Source: Castanea sativa (taxonomy: Eukaryota > Streptophyta > Magnoliopsida > Fagales > Fagaceae). From it: a stretch of DNA of 64,000 nt. The DNA lies in contig NC_134023.1 in the NCBI RefSeq assembly GCF_040712315.1, positions 63,565,257 through 63,629,256 of the forward strand, written 5' to 3'. The notes beneath the pieces are model-generated. The model ran no database searches. It saw only the letters and a list, made by a program, of their open reading frames with translations, and had not been told where the DNA came from. This document shows, piece by piece, positions 10,677-21,549 of the stretch; within the stretch, counting starts at the first letter, position 1, and each line of letters starts with the position of its first letter. A program made the position numbers and the translations under genes.

Positions 10677-11560
10677 GTTGGGCAGCCATATTTAGTGCTA
10701 ATGGAACATATATTCTCAAGATGGAATTCATAGTCTCTTAACGGAGATATAAAATATTCTCTTGAGATATAAAATATTCTCTTGAGATAAGTTTAATGGG
10801 TTTAGTTATTCAGAGTGTTAGGCCTAACCACTTTAGTAAGGAGTTACTAAAGTATATATTTATGGAATTGGATTTCATAAATATATGATGAATAACTTAA
10901 ATGATTAAACTGGGTACTCAAGGAATTAAGGTGTAGTAATCTTCAAAGTGGCAATCTATATTCATGACTTTGTATTACTACGAATATTTTATGAAGGGGT
11001 TGCATGTACAATAAAGTCTTGGGATATAACTTATAAATAAGGCCTAGAGTGTAACTATATTTATATAGTGGTATTAAATATAGTTAATGGTAACTTTAGA
11101 CTTGTCAAGAGTTGACAGAAAAGTCCAAGGCCCATTGGAGCTAGTGTCTTATTGGTCCTTTTGGTCCCACTCCAAGCCATATATTTAAGCCCAATTGGAA
11201 AGGCCTAAAAGGCTAGTCCAATTAGATACAAAGGGAGAAATATACAGAATTTTAAGAAGTTGATAACATTATTTATGAAATGGTGTGTATGTGTGAGCGT
11301 AAGCCACTCTCTCTTATTCTCCCTTGAACTGATTGAGAGACCACACTTTTTGGGCATTAGTGAAATTGCAGTGAAGATTAAAAGTGTTTCCAAGTGCTTC
11401 TAGTATTTTGTTTTTAAATTTCACCGCACTAAGATACGCTCTCTTGTTCTTGAATTCTGAAATTTTCATAGTGCATGTTATCAATTGTGAATGAAGTAGA
11501 TCCGTTAGTTTTCCGCTACGTATGTTTTGTATGCGATACAAACATGTATTTTTTCCAACA
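10677..11560 (+). mobile_element. Copia-2 5' LTR, right portion
   Basis: Continuation of the LTR interrupted at 4034, beginning with the second TSD copy GTTGG. It has a small local duplication near 10748-10790 (AAAATATTCTCTTGAGAT twice), a TATA box at 11032-11039 and ends TTTTTTCCAACA. The PBS follows two bases later. Confidence 0.9.
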
Positions 11561-11562
11561 AT

Positions 11563-11574
11563 TGGTATCAGAGC
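11563..11574 (+). other. Copia-2 primer-binding site
   Basis: TGGTATCAGAGC, initiator tRNA-Met type, directly after the reunited 5' LTR. Confidence 0.92.
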
Positions 11575-12872
11575 CAGGTCTTCAATTTCGAATCTGTATA
11601 ACATATTTTGTGAGTTTTGAAATTAGAGACAATAGTTTCATGTTGTTAGAAATTAATTTTCTGCATGATTGTTGAAATTATTATTTGATGAAAACTGATA
11701 TTGATGTTATGTTGTTGTTTAAATTTGAGTTTAAGTAAGTTAAATTGAACTTTAAGGCTATAGCATCAATGTAATTCAGTTTTAACATCATTTTCTATTT
11801 ATTTTGTTCATGTGATGGTTGTTTGTTCATAAAAAACGTTGAAAACTATTCAAGAAAAATTCTGGAAAATTTGGTTTTCACGTGGTTCAATCGATCGAAA
11901 ATTACCTTCGATCGATCGAGTGACAATCTTCCTGCTCGATCGTTACTCGATTGCTGCTCAATCAATTGAGAGAAAGAAAATTCTAAATTTTTCTAACTGT
12001 TTTCAAATGGATTAAGTGCAAGGTTGTGTGTTATTAGTTTACACATGATTTCTAAATAAAAACCTTTAATTTAAAATATCTAGTGGGAGAGAGATACAAG
12101 GGTTGGATCTCACAACCTCCATTATCAGTTCATAGTAATGTGGGATAAGCACCTCGTCTTGGCGTATATGCCTCACCATCCCAAAGGAGGGTGTTTATTT
12201 TATTGTACTACATGATTGAATTTACCCGTTTAAAGTAGTGTGGACAAACACCTCGTCTTGGCGTATATGCCTCGCGATCCCAAATGAGGGTGTTTTGTTT
12301 CATGGTACTACAAGTTTAAACACTATAAAAGGAGATGAAATGTGGCTACACATGATTCTAGATAATGGTATACACTAGACTAAGTGCAATGCCTCGCCAT
12401 CCCAAAGGAGGGTGTTTATTTTATTGTACTACATGATTGAATTTACCCGTTTAAAGTAGTGTGGACAAACACCTCGTCTTGGCGTATATGCCTCGCGATC
12501 CCAAATGAGGGTGTTTTGTTTCATGGTACTACAAGTTTAAACACTATAAAAGGAGATGAAATGTGGCTACACATGATTCTAGATAATGGTATACACTAGA
12601 CTAAGTGCAATGTTAACCTCTTAAGGGAGCTATGTCGTTATTACTTAGAGGCTGAAGGTAATACGACATATTATTAGTGTTTGATAAAAGTTATCATGAT
12701 AACACTAATAATGAGAATAGTTCTCAATTAATCATAGTGTTTATAATAAACATACTACCAAGGAATTATAAACATGAGTTTGGGTTGTCGTTGCATATTA
12801 TATGCTTATATGCTAAATTGATAATGTTCAGTTCACTTATAATATTCATGTTTATTGTTTTCAGATTTTATC
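11575..12872 (+). other. Copia-2 leader with ATCGATCGA motif cassette
   Basis: Untranslated leader homologous to the Copia-1 leader except for the cassette at about 11880-11975, which here consists of CGATCGA and TCGATCGAG cores instead of GCGAG cores. Downstream it has a local tandem duplication (12171-12612). It ends TTGTTTTCAG just before the gag ATG, again like a 3' splice site. Confidence 0.6.
12171..12612 (+). repeat. 221-bp tandem direct duplication
   Basis: 12171-12391 is repeated at 12392-12612 with, as far as I can see, one A/G difference near the start (CCTCACC versus CCTCGCC). The unit itself contains the phrase CACCTCGTCTTGGCG, so this phrase occurs three times. Copia-1 has only one copy, so the expansion is specific to Copia-2 and recent. 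Confidence 0.9.
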
Positions 12873-13689
12873 ATGGCATCATTTAGCCCACTTGTTGCTA
12901 TTCTTAATCAAAACAAACTAACCGGATCCAACCATGTTGACTGGAAAAGAAATTTGGACATTGTTTTTACAGCTGAAGAGCACAAATATGTACTTACTCA
13001 ACTGTGTCCTAACTTTCCTTCATTAGATGCTCCTCTTGAGGAAAAATAGCGATATGATTATTGGTAGAAATCTAATAAGATGGCCAAGTGCTATATCCTA
13101 GAATCTATTTCAAATGTTCTATAGTATTAAATGCAGGATGTAGAACCTTCAGACATTATGCAAAGTCTGAAGGAGATGTTTGGTTTTGCAAGGTAAGAAA
13201 CTATGAAGCAAATTTATAATACCAAAATGGCTGAAGGTAGTTCAGTGAGGGAGCATTGTCTTAAGATGATCTCTAATCTGAATACATTAGAAGTTTTAGG
13301 TGCCAACATTGATGGAGAATCCCAAGTGGATATGATACTCCAGTCACTACCAGAATCATTCAAGGAATTCAGACTTAATTATAACATAAACAAAAGATTT
13401 ATTCATTGCCTGAATTAATGAATGAGTTAGTGGCGGCGGAAGGCATTCTTAGTACATCTAGTGTTTAAGCCAATTTGGGTGAAGCTTCTTCTTCTCAATC
13501 TAAGTCGAAAGGCAAAGGTAAGAAGAAGAAGAAGAACTTCACCAAGCAAGATGGTAAACAAATTGCCTTAGGAGTTGCCAACAAAGGAAAGAAAACCAAA
13601 GGAAAGTGTTTCCATTGTGGTGAGAAAGGGCCTTGGAAGAGGAATTGTCCAAAATTCATAGCTGCCAAGAATAAAGGTATGAAATGTTC
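12873..13689 (+). pseudogene. gag: Copia-2 gag, decayed and split
   Basis: Same UBN2-type gag as Copia-1 (MASFSPLVAILNQ). Stops at about 13047 and in the following 90 bp, a frameshift near 13200 and another near 13400 break it. The knuckle is CFHCGEKGPWKRNC: the zinc-binding histidine is replaced by P. It ends where LARD-1 inserted after ATTCC (13690-13694). Protease coding resumes at 21223. Confidence 0.85.
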
Positions 13690-13694
13690 ATTCC

Positions 13695-14695
13695 TATTAA
13701 GACATATGTGATTGGATGTTAGGAATATATGTCAACATTTTTATGTATTAGCTAATCTTTTGACAAAACGTACTTTACTTGTAATTGGGTAGATCTGGGA
13801 TATGTTTAATGCTTCAAGAACAAAGGTTTCAAGTTTAAGTGTTAAAGCCATGCAAGTCTGTCCAAGAAACAAGTGAAGAAGTGTTGTTTATTAAAACTCG
13901 ACAGCTAGTATCTATCGAGGTTTAAAAGAGTTGTTTAGCCTAAGGCTCGATAGGTGCTCAACAGCTAGGGCATCTGTCGAGGTTTATGAAATTCAGATTT
14001 TCTGTTTTGATTTTCATCCAATCCGTGAATGTATGTTTGGGCTTTCTTTTCTTACAACCCTAAACATATATAAGGATTATTTTAAGGGTCGTATCAGGTT
14101 GCACAGCTAAAAGCACAATTGCACAAGAGCATAATTCAACAAGTGTAACCGGAAACCTAGTTTTCCCTAGTTCTTGAGAAGTTGCTGTGTTTGTACACCA
14201 TAGGGTTTTGTGACCAAGCAACTTCTTGATCTTCATCAGTTGATGAACAGAAGAACTTTGTAGTCAACCTCCTTCTCAAGTTGGTGATCAAGTCGCGTAC
14301 TGGGATCCGTGCATCTTTTGGTTAGTCACATACTGGGAGTTGTGCAATACAAGGAAAGATTGTCACTATAGAATAAGTCCAATTGAGTATTGGGGTAAGG
14401 GTTCAACTGTAGGTTGGTATAAATTACTAGGATTCCTTTACTTGTAACCGCTTGTTTTGATAATAGTGGATTCTCGGGAATGGTGACCTTAAAATCACCC
14501 CGTGGGATTTTTGTCATGTAGGTTTTCCCCATTTGTAAATAAATCACCATGTCAAATTTAATTTTCGCTGCATATAGTTATTTGGTGATTTTTTTGTGAT
14601 ACCACGCTCATTGCATATAATTGAACCTAATTAATTTACTTGACTAATTAATTGGGTAATTCATCACAAAGGGTCAATACATTTTTGGCCTATCA
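13695..14695 (+). mobile_element. LARD-1 5' LTR
   Basis: 1001 bp; the start is TATTAAGACA (TG mutated to TA) and the end GGCCTATCA. It contains the motif cluster CTCGACAGCT/CTATCGAGG at about 13896-13985 and a TATA box (TATATAAG, 14067-14074) about 85 bp downstream of the cluster. Confidence 0.9.
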
Positions 14696-14697
14696 AG

Positions 14698-14709
14698 TGG
14701 TATCAGAGC
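14698..14709 (+). other. LARD-1 primer-binding site
   Basis: TGGTATCAGAGC two bases after the LTR; initiator tRNA-Met type, identical to the copia elements. Confidence 0.92.
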
Positions 14710-14766
14710 AGGCACTCTCTGATTAAGGTTTAATCTTTGCTATGAGATCCATTGACCCCATTTGTC

Positions 14767-16640
14767 ATGGATAGAGAACAATCACTTATTGTACCTCCCT
14801 TATTTGATGGAACTAACTATGCATGCTAGAAAGTACGCATAAGAGCTTTCTTGCAGTCCTTAGACGAGAAGGTGTGGCAAGCTATGGAGGTAGGTTGGAC
14901 CAAGCCGAAGGAAGCGGCGGTCGACTAGGATGATGCAAAGATCAAGGCGGAAAACTTCAACAGTAGAGCATTGAATGCTTTATTCAGTGCGGTCACAAAT
15001 GAAGAGTTCAAGAAGATCTCCTCCACTGAAACTGCAAAAGAGGAGTGGACCATTCTCTAGACAACCTATAAAGGAACCAAGGCTATCAAGGATTCGAAGC
15101 TTTAGAGGCTCACTACTAGCTTCGAAGAAATAAAGATGGAGAAGGATGAGTCATTTGATGAGTTCTATGCCAGGCTCAAGGACATAGTGAACTCAGCCTT
15201 CAATCTTAGAGAAACCATTCCCGAACCCAAGATTATGAGAAAGGTGCTCAGATCTCTACCCGAGAGATTTCATGCCAAGATCATTGTCATTGAGGAATCC
15301 AAGGATATTGACAAGATTCCTTTGATAGAGCTCGTTTGAAATCTGCAGACCTATGAGATGAGTTTGTCTAGGCTCGGGAAGTCAAGCAAGAGTAAGAGTA
15401 TGGCACTGAAGGCCATGAGCAATGACACTGATGAGTCTTCTGATGATGAAGATTCTAAAATAAAGTCCTACATCACCCGGTACTTCAAGAGGTTCATGAA
15501 GAATGCCAATGCAAAGGGCTTCGACAAGGACCATAGGCAATCGGATTCTTCACAATCTAAGAGCGAAGACAAAGGGAAGAAGGAAGCTAAGGATGGCGGT
15601 CAGTACATTGTTCCTTCAGGGCCTAAGTGTTTCGGGTGTCAGGGATTTAGTCACATGAAATAAGAGTGCCCCACTTATCTCAAGTCTATTGGGAAAAGCA
15701 AGGCACTGTTGTTACCTTGAGTGACACCGAACCTAAGGATGATTCTGATAATGAGGATGACGGAATCCTGAATGCCTTCACTGCCACTGTCAATCCTACT
15801 AAGGGATTGTGGAAGATGTGGATGAAGAAGAAAACTTGGTAGAGTCAAAATTTGAGAGGATGGATAAGCAAGATGACATCCATACAGCCTATGCAAAGTT
15901 ATACAAGGTCTCGGAGAAATATGAGAAGCTGTAATGGGAGGCCACCAAGAAGCTCAATGATCTGGAGCCTGAACGAGAACAACTCTTCATAAAGTTTGAT
16001 GAAGCAAATTAGACCATTGGAGCACTGAGATTTTAGAACAATTCCTTGGCTGAGTAGACTAAGAAGCTAGAAGCGGAGTTGTTCCAAGTAAGAGCTCAGT
16101 TGGAGAGGACCTCAAGTGCAAAGCTTGATGAGATGCTCAGCATGCAAAAATCTGCCTCCGATCGAACCGGTTTAGGGTATGATTTTTCTTCTCCTAATAT
16201 TGCTTCTTCTAGTACTACTGTTTTTGTTTCTCCTGCTAACAATATTGATTATGAGAATAATGATGCTAAAACTATGATAGCTAGTAAGAACATAGACACG
16301 GGTAAATCTATCTTAGGAGCACCCCCTAAGCTTGCTAAGAAGGAAACCAAAAACCCTGGGGCTAAGAAGAGTAATGCTCAAAAGTCTAAAGAGAAGAAGT
16401 AGCGTCTCTGTCATCACTATGGCACAGCTGGACATACTCGACCCAGTTGCTACATGATTTTGTCAGGAAACCAGAATCAGCTTTCATCCTCTCTTGCTTC
16501 TCTCGGAGATCTCCTCAAAGCCCTTATATTTCTTTCGAACTTGAACGGTTTCAATTCTTCCCCCTCACCTTCGGTTCAAAGGTTTGCTCAAAGGAAAGGC
16601 TCTTCCAAAGTGTGAAAGGAAAAGGGCTCCATGTGATTTA
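14767..16640 (+). pseudogene. gag: LARD-1 ORF1: SIRE-type gag with two zinc knuckles
   Basis: Starts MDREQSLIVPPLFDG, the usual start of UBN2/DUF4219 gag proteins of SIRE-like copia elements. The capsid-like part (RALNALFSAVTNEEFKK, SFDEFYARLKDIV) is followed by an acidic/serine stretch, a first knuckle CFGCQGFSHMK.EC (a TAA inside it), another acidic region, a coiled-coil-like segment (LFQVRAQLERTSSAKLDEM) and a second knuckle CHHYGTAGHTRPSC (one C is Y). At least ten stops and a frameshift near 15710 disable it. It would make the particle and bind RNA. No protease motif follows. Confidence 0.85.
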
Positions 16641-17718
16641 GTCATTTTTTTTCTCTCTCCCTCCTTTTGATATGTTTGCATTACTTGTGTGTTTTGATTT
16701 ATAACTAAGACAGTTTAGTTTTTATGCATTGCTTTATTTAACATGTTTTTGTTTGGTTGTTTTTCAGTTTTGTTTTTGTTTTTTTTTTCATTAATAAAAA
16801 AATTGAAAAATCAGAAAAATACAAAAACAGTGTGTGTCTGTGAACATTGGTACTTGTGTACCCTAGATGGCCAAAGAAACAAAGTTTTCAAACTTTGTAT
16901 CTTTTGTAACGTAGATGAGCATCTTCATTCACAACTAATCAAGTGAGTTTTGTGGCTCTTATTTGTGATGAGTAAGGTTAAGTGATCTCTTGTACTTAAC
17001 ACTCGTATCACTCTTTTTGACGAGAAGGACTAGAAAATCCTAAGAGAAAGACATAAATAACCATCTCACCACTGTTGCCTGCCAATTATGAAATGACATC
17101 TGTATGCTTCGGCATAGCAAAAGTGCAATGTCAAAAAACTTAACATAATTGGGTATTTCTTTTCTCTCTCTTATATGCCTATGCATGATATGCTTAATAA
17201 AAAAAATATGCAAAGAAGAAAATAAAAGCAAAAAGATCAAAATGCTTTATATATGATTGCAAGCGTGTATTCTAGGAGATGTGGGAGTTATATGATGTAC
17301 CTCAAAGGTGATAGTCCCCATCAAATAGTTATAATCGTATGTGAGTTAAATTGATTTACTCATATCTTAAATTGTCATAACATAAAGACACATATGAAAT
17401 CTTACGATGTATTCACACACAACACGCAATATTCTTTGTTACTCTTGATACATATGCAAGTACAATGTGATTTGGCCATCACAAGATTTACTTGTGTTAA
17501 TGTATGCTCACTAAACTATCTTAACTTCTTTTTGAAATATAAAATTGGTTAGACTTGTTTAGTGTGTGTGTGTTTTGGGATCTATGTGCTTACATTTTTC
17601 TTGTTGAGAGATGTTTTTGAGAGATAAAAATGTTGTTTGGATCCTTGGTTAAGTGGTATGCTTGATTGCATTCATATCTGTGTTTTTCTCCTCTTTGAAA
17701 AACTATTTTTAAGCAATC

Positions 17719-17941
17719 TCGACAGCTCCTCGATACCTCTCGACACCTAGCTTATCTATCAAGCTCTTCAGTTTCTTTTTATCGCAATCTCGACAGCTTC
17801 TTGATAGCTTCTAGATCCATCGAGAAAGTTTTTGTCTCCTTGATAGCTCCTCGATCCATCAAGCTTCTTTTTGCTATGGACACCTGCTCAATAGCTGCAT
17901 CTATCGACCCTTTTAAAGCTTGACACCTCTCAATCTATCGA
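17719..17941 (+). promoter_or_regulatory. TCGA-motif array upstream of ORF2 promoter
   Basis: Degenerate short motifs with cores CTCGACAGCT, CTCGATAGCT/CTTGATAGCT and ATCTATCGA, in both orientations, about every 15-30 bp. The array ends less than 20 bp before the TATA box. The same motifs cluster in LARD-2 (about 50782-51085), LARD-3 (about 63030-63236) and the LARD LTRs. Confidence 0.6.
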
Positions 17942-17954
17942 GAATTACTGAGCT

Positions 17955-17966
17955 TATATATATAAG
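17955..17966 (+). promoter_or_regulatory. Putative TATA box for LARD-1 ORF2
   Basis: TATATATATAAG, 137 bp before a consensus 5' splice donor. The LARD-2 counterpart is at 50763-50770 (minus), 138 bp from its donor position. Conserved spacing supports a real promoter. Confidence 0.55.
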
Positions 17967-18102
17967 GTCAACACGATTCGGATCTCATTTCTCTCGATCT
18001 CTCTCGATTCCTTTTGCCTCTTCACCTCCCAAAACCTCTCTTTCTCACCCCAACCTTCTTCCTCAAGGATTTTTCGGCCTAGATCAAGTGTTTCTTCACT
18101 TG

Positions 18103-18428
18103 GTAAGTGTCCTAATCCTTCTTTTTCATGCATTTGACCTAAATTTTAGGGTTTTGTTGAAAATTTTGGGGTTTTTCAAAATTTTTGGGATAGGTTTTGT
18201 ATATTTGATCTTAAAACATCATGCATTGCATCCCATGTGCATTATAATGATGTTTCATGCATTTTAGATGTGTGTTTACATTGTAGAACTGATTGTGTGC
18301 TAGTAGGTTTGGATTGAGCTGAGCCCATGATGTATTTACTATTGTATATCACATGCTCATGCATTTTCATGCATACATATTTTCAAGTTTCTATATTTGT
18401 TATATTGTATCTTGTTGGTGCTTTTCTG

Positions 18429-18468
<40 letters not shown>

Positions 18469-18479
18469 GTTTACGTTAG
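18103..18479 (+). other. Putative 5'-UTR intron before LARD-1 ORF2
   Basis: Donor TTG/GTAAGTGT at 18103; acceptor TTTACGTTAG ending 18479, eight bases before the ORF2 ATG. The polypyrimidine tract is a (TC)n microsatellite (18431-18465). LARD-2 has the matching layout (50241-50625, minus), with acceptor TTTCGGTTAG and a weakened donor. This could be the splice that yields an envelope-like mRNA. It is unproven without transcripts. Confidence 0.5.
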
Positions 18480-18486
18480 TTGTGTC

Positions 18487-19647
18487 ATGGCACCTAAATG
18501 TAAATCTGTTCCATCCCAGAACCCTCTTTATTTCGGGGTATCTTCTTTTTCTGACCCTACTCCTTTTCACGTCCGGTTCCATGATGAAAAGGCCAAGACG
18601 GACTTCTTTGAGAACTTTTCTAGATGAGGTGTTCATTCGGAATGCCAAGTCATTTTGTTGGACTTCTTCGACATTGACCTACCCACTGTCATTCATAGTA
18701 GGGGTTGGGAGTCACTGTGTGACGTCCCAGTCACTTGTCCATCAGTGCTGATCTAGGAGTTCTACTCCAACATGCATGGATTTGATTATTCGGTACCTTA
18801 GTTTTCCACTCCTGTTCGAGGTATGCGCATCGTGGTCACTCAGGTTCTTGTATCCAACGTGCTCCACGTCCCTAGGGTAGTGCATCCTAACTACCTTGGT
18901 TATGAGAGTCTTAAGATTGTGTCTAAAGACGAGCTTATATCAGCTTTTTGTGAGCGTCCTTCTGACTGGGGTGATTGTCAATTCACTTCTTGTTCGGCCT
19001 TTGCTAAAGGTCCTCGTTTTCTTAACATGGTTATGTCTTTTGTCTTGCATCCTCTTTCTCACTATATCTTTATTACAGAGCCCCGTGCTCGATTTTTGTT
19101 ATCCCTCATTGAGCATCTTACTATAGACTTCCTCTCTTATTTCATTCTTTCTCTTATAGATGTATATAGGGATACGGTGACCTATGATAAGCTCATCTTC
19201 CTTTCTGCTATCACGAGGATTTTACACTATTTTTCTGTTCCCTTTCCCATTTTCGACCACTTCCATGTTATATGTGCCATAGACGCTGCTACCATTAAAT
19301 AGAGTAAGGCGCAGCTAAGTTCGAGGCGGTCCGGATCGACGGTTCCTCCAGCTCCTTCAGCACCATCCACCTCTACTCCCTCTTCTTCTACGGGTGGTGT
19401 GACTCTTGATGTGATCATGGTGCAGCTTTAGCGCATGGATGCTTGCCTTGACACTCTCAGTAATGAGTTGTGTCAAGTGAACACCCGTGTCGGCCGTATT
19501 GCCCGACGGCAGGCTCATCTTGGTATCTTCGTTGAGTCTCCCTCTCCTCCTTTTGAGGCATCCGAGGACGATGATGACTCTAACAACGATGATGATGATG
19601 GGGATGGTGATGTTAGCTCTTCCGGTGATGACGAGATGTCTACTTGA
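18487..19647 (+). pseudogene. LARD-1 ORF2: envelope-position 'plant transposon' protein
   Basis: ATGGCACC gives a MAPKCKS start. The core (SRGWESLCD, EFYSNMHGFDYS, RVVHPNY, SAFAKGPRFLNMVMSFVLHP) matches the family of uncharacterised proteins often carried in plant SIRE-like elements at the position where retroviruses have env. A proline/serine linker, a short heptad-like segment (DACLDTLSNELCQVNTRV) and an acidic Asp/Ser tail follow. I see no signal peptide and no clear membrane anchor. Stops at about 18625, 18751, 18800, 19300 and 19430 inactivate it. Paralogues: 49046-50232 (minus) and, more distantly, 2923-26011. Confidence 0.75.
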
Positions 19648-20216
19648 CTCTCTTACCCTTTGTCACTCGTGACAAAAAAGGGGAGTAGTTTTGGATATGA
19701 GAGTAGTCATACTCATAGGGAAAGGGTTAGTATAGGAGATTTTTGTTAGGAGAAGTGTTCATGTATTTAAGAGATGTAGTGAGGATTTTGATGTGTCTTT
19801 TTCTTTTCTTTCCATCTTAGATACATTATATCTTGTATATTGGGTCTTGTAACCATTTTGACATACATTGTATTTATATTTGGTTTATATATATTTTGAT
19901 GTATGTTCTTTCACCTATCTCTACATGTGTTGTTTCTTTTCTCTCTTTATACACAAGGTTTTTATTTGTTATATGCAATCTTTTATTTCTATTTCACACA
20001 AAGATGCCTTGATGAGTTTTGTTTAAGTGTTTCAAAAATACAGGTTGTCAAAGTCTTCCTTGCCATGAACTCTCTTCTTGCAAAGTTTTTCAAGAGTTTG
20101 TGTTAGGATAGATTTTATTGTACTTAACAAGTGAGTATGAGTTAAGTGATTTATGACTTCTCTCATATGTTCATTTGTTTGTTGTGGTTTTGTCACGGAT
20201 TGCCAAAGGGGGAGAT
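19648..20216 (+). other. LARD-1 3' untranslated region and polypurine tract
   Basis: Begins GTGACAAAAAAGGGGAG, a purine tract resembling a second internal PPT (also at about 63407-63423 in LARD-3), then T-rich sequence, and ends with the true PPT CCAAAGGGGGAGAT directly before the 3' LTR. Confidence 0.7.
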
Positions 20217-21217
20217 TGTTAGGACATATGTTATTGGATGTTAGGAACATATGTCAACATTTTTATGTATTGGCTAATCCTTTGACAAAACGCACTTTAC
20301 TTGTAATTGGGTAGATCTAAGATGTGTTTAATACTTCAAGAAACAAGGTTTCAAGTTCAAGTGTTAAAGCCATGCAAGTTTGTCTAAGAAACAAGTAAAG
20401 AAGTGATGTTCATTAAAGCTCAACAGCTAGTATCTATCAAGATTTAAAAGAGTTGTTTAGCCCGAGGCTTGACAGTTGCTCGATAGCTAGGGTATTTGTC
20501 GAGGTTTATGAAATTCAGATTTTCTGTTCTGATTTTCATCCAATCCGTGAATGTATGTTTGGGCTTCCTTCTCTCACAACCCTAAACATATATAAGGATT
20601 ATTTTAAGGACCGTATCAGGTTGCACAGCCTAGAGCATAATTGCACAAAAGCATAATTTTACAAGTGTAACCGGAAACCTAGTTTGCCCTAGTTCTTGAG
20701 AAGCTGTTGTGTTTGTACACCATAGGGTTTTATGACCAAGTAACTTCTTGATCTTCATCAGTTGATGAACAGAAGAACTTTGCAGCCAACCTCCTTCTTA
20801 AGTTGGTGATCAAATCGTGTATTGGGATCTGCACATCTTTTGATTAGTCACATACTAGGAGCCGTACAATACAAGGAGAGATTGTCACTACAGAACAAGT
20901 CCAATTGAGTATTGGGGTAAGGGTTCAACTATAGGTTGGTATAAGGTACTGAGATTCCTTCACTTGTAACTGCTTGTTTTGATAATAGTAAATTTTCGGG
21001 AGTGGTGACCTTAAAATCACTCGGTTGGGTTTTTGCCGTGTAAGTTTTCCCCATTCATAAACAAATCATCGAGTCAAATTTAATTTCCGCTGTACTTATT
21101 TATTTGGTGATTTTTTTGTGCTACCACGCTCATTGCATGTAATTGAACCTAATTAATTTACTTGGCTAATTAATTGGGTAATTCATCATAAGGGGCCAAT
21201 ACATTTTTGGCCTATCA
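20217..21217 (+). mobile_element. LARD-1 3' LTR
   Basis: 1001 bp, TGTTAGGACA...GGCCTATCA, collinear with the 5' LTR with scattered substitutions. The TATA region ACATATATAAGG is at about 20586-20597. Confidence 0.92.
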
Positions 21218-21222
21218 ATTCC

Positions 21223-21549
21223 TTCTTGAAATATGTTTAGTACAAAATCCCCTGAATTCCTTGTGTGTGGATTCAGGTTGTACTAATCATATCTGCAATT
21301 CTTTGCAGGGGTTCCAGGAGACTAGAAGGCTGAATGAGGGAGAACTGTTTTCTTACTTTGGCTGATGGGAGCAAGATTCCTGTTGTAACTGTTGGAGTGT
21401 TTAATTTATGTTTTAGTTCTAGAGTTTTAATATTGGAAGACTATCTATATGTACCTAATGTTCGTAGGAATTTAATTTTTGCAACTTATTTAGGTACACA
21501 TGGGTATTTGTGTTATCCTGAAAGACAATGTTGTAATAAAGAAGGATAA
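21223..21549 (+). pseudogene. pol: Copia-2 protease
   Basis: Resumes Copia-2 coding after LARD-1. The protease signature is intact here as CVDSGCTNHIC. The frame changes near 21340 and again near 21500, where it passes into the long integrase-RT frame. The second segment (LTLADGSKIPVVTVG, RRNLI) is the C-terminal half of the protease domain. Confidence 0.82.

Larger units (their letters stand above)
16641..18486 (+). other. LARD-1 pol-replacing noncoding block with ORF2 promoter
   Basis: No coding potential, yet its order and much of its sequence recur at 50233-52210 (reverse) and 61897-63829. Common landmarks: T-rich start, AAATACAAAAACAGTGTGTG, CTCACCACT, GACATCTGTATGCTTC, CACACAACACGCAAT, the TCGA-motif array (17719-17941), a TATA box (17955-17966) and a possible intron 18103-18479. 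It may hold packaging signals and the ORF2 promoter. Confidence 0.7.
13695..21217 (+). mobile_element. LARD-1: pol-less SIRE-like LTR retrotransposon with ORF2
   Basis: 7523 bp with a perfect 5-bp duplication ATTCC (13690-13694, 21218-21222) inside Copia-2. Both LTRs are 1001 bp. Order: LTR, PBS, gag-like ORF1 with two zinc knuckles, noncoding block of about 1.85 kb, envelope-like ORF2, purine tract, LTR. No protease, integrase, RT or RNase H is detectable in any frame. LARD-2 and LARD-3 have the same plan, so the absence of pol is a family trait and not a one-off deletion. Movement would need enzymes from an autonomous relative. Confidence 0.9.

Noticed and set aside
14698..14709. tRNA-like sequences at TGGTATCAGAGC sites
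   Set aside because: Only the 12-nt primer-binding site is present; no cloverleaf can be formed around it.
18353..18751. 132-codon ORF with a Ser-Leu run (possible secreted protein)
   Set aside because: The run is the (TC)n microsatellite in the putative intron; the frame disagrees with the ORF2 family similarity that starts at 18487.
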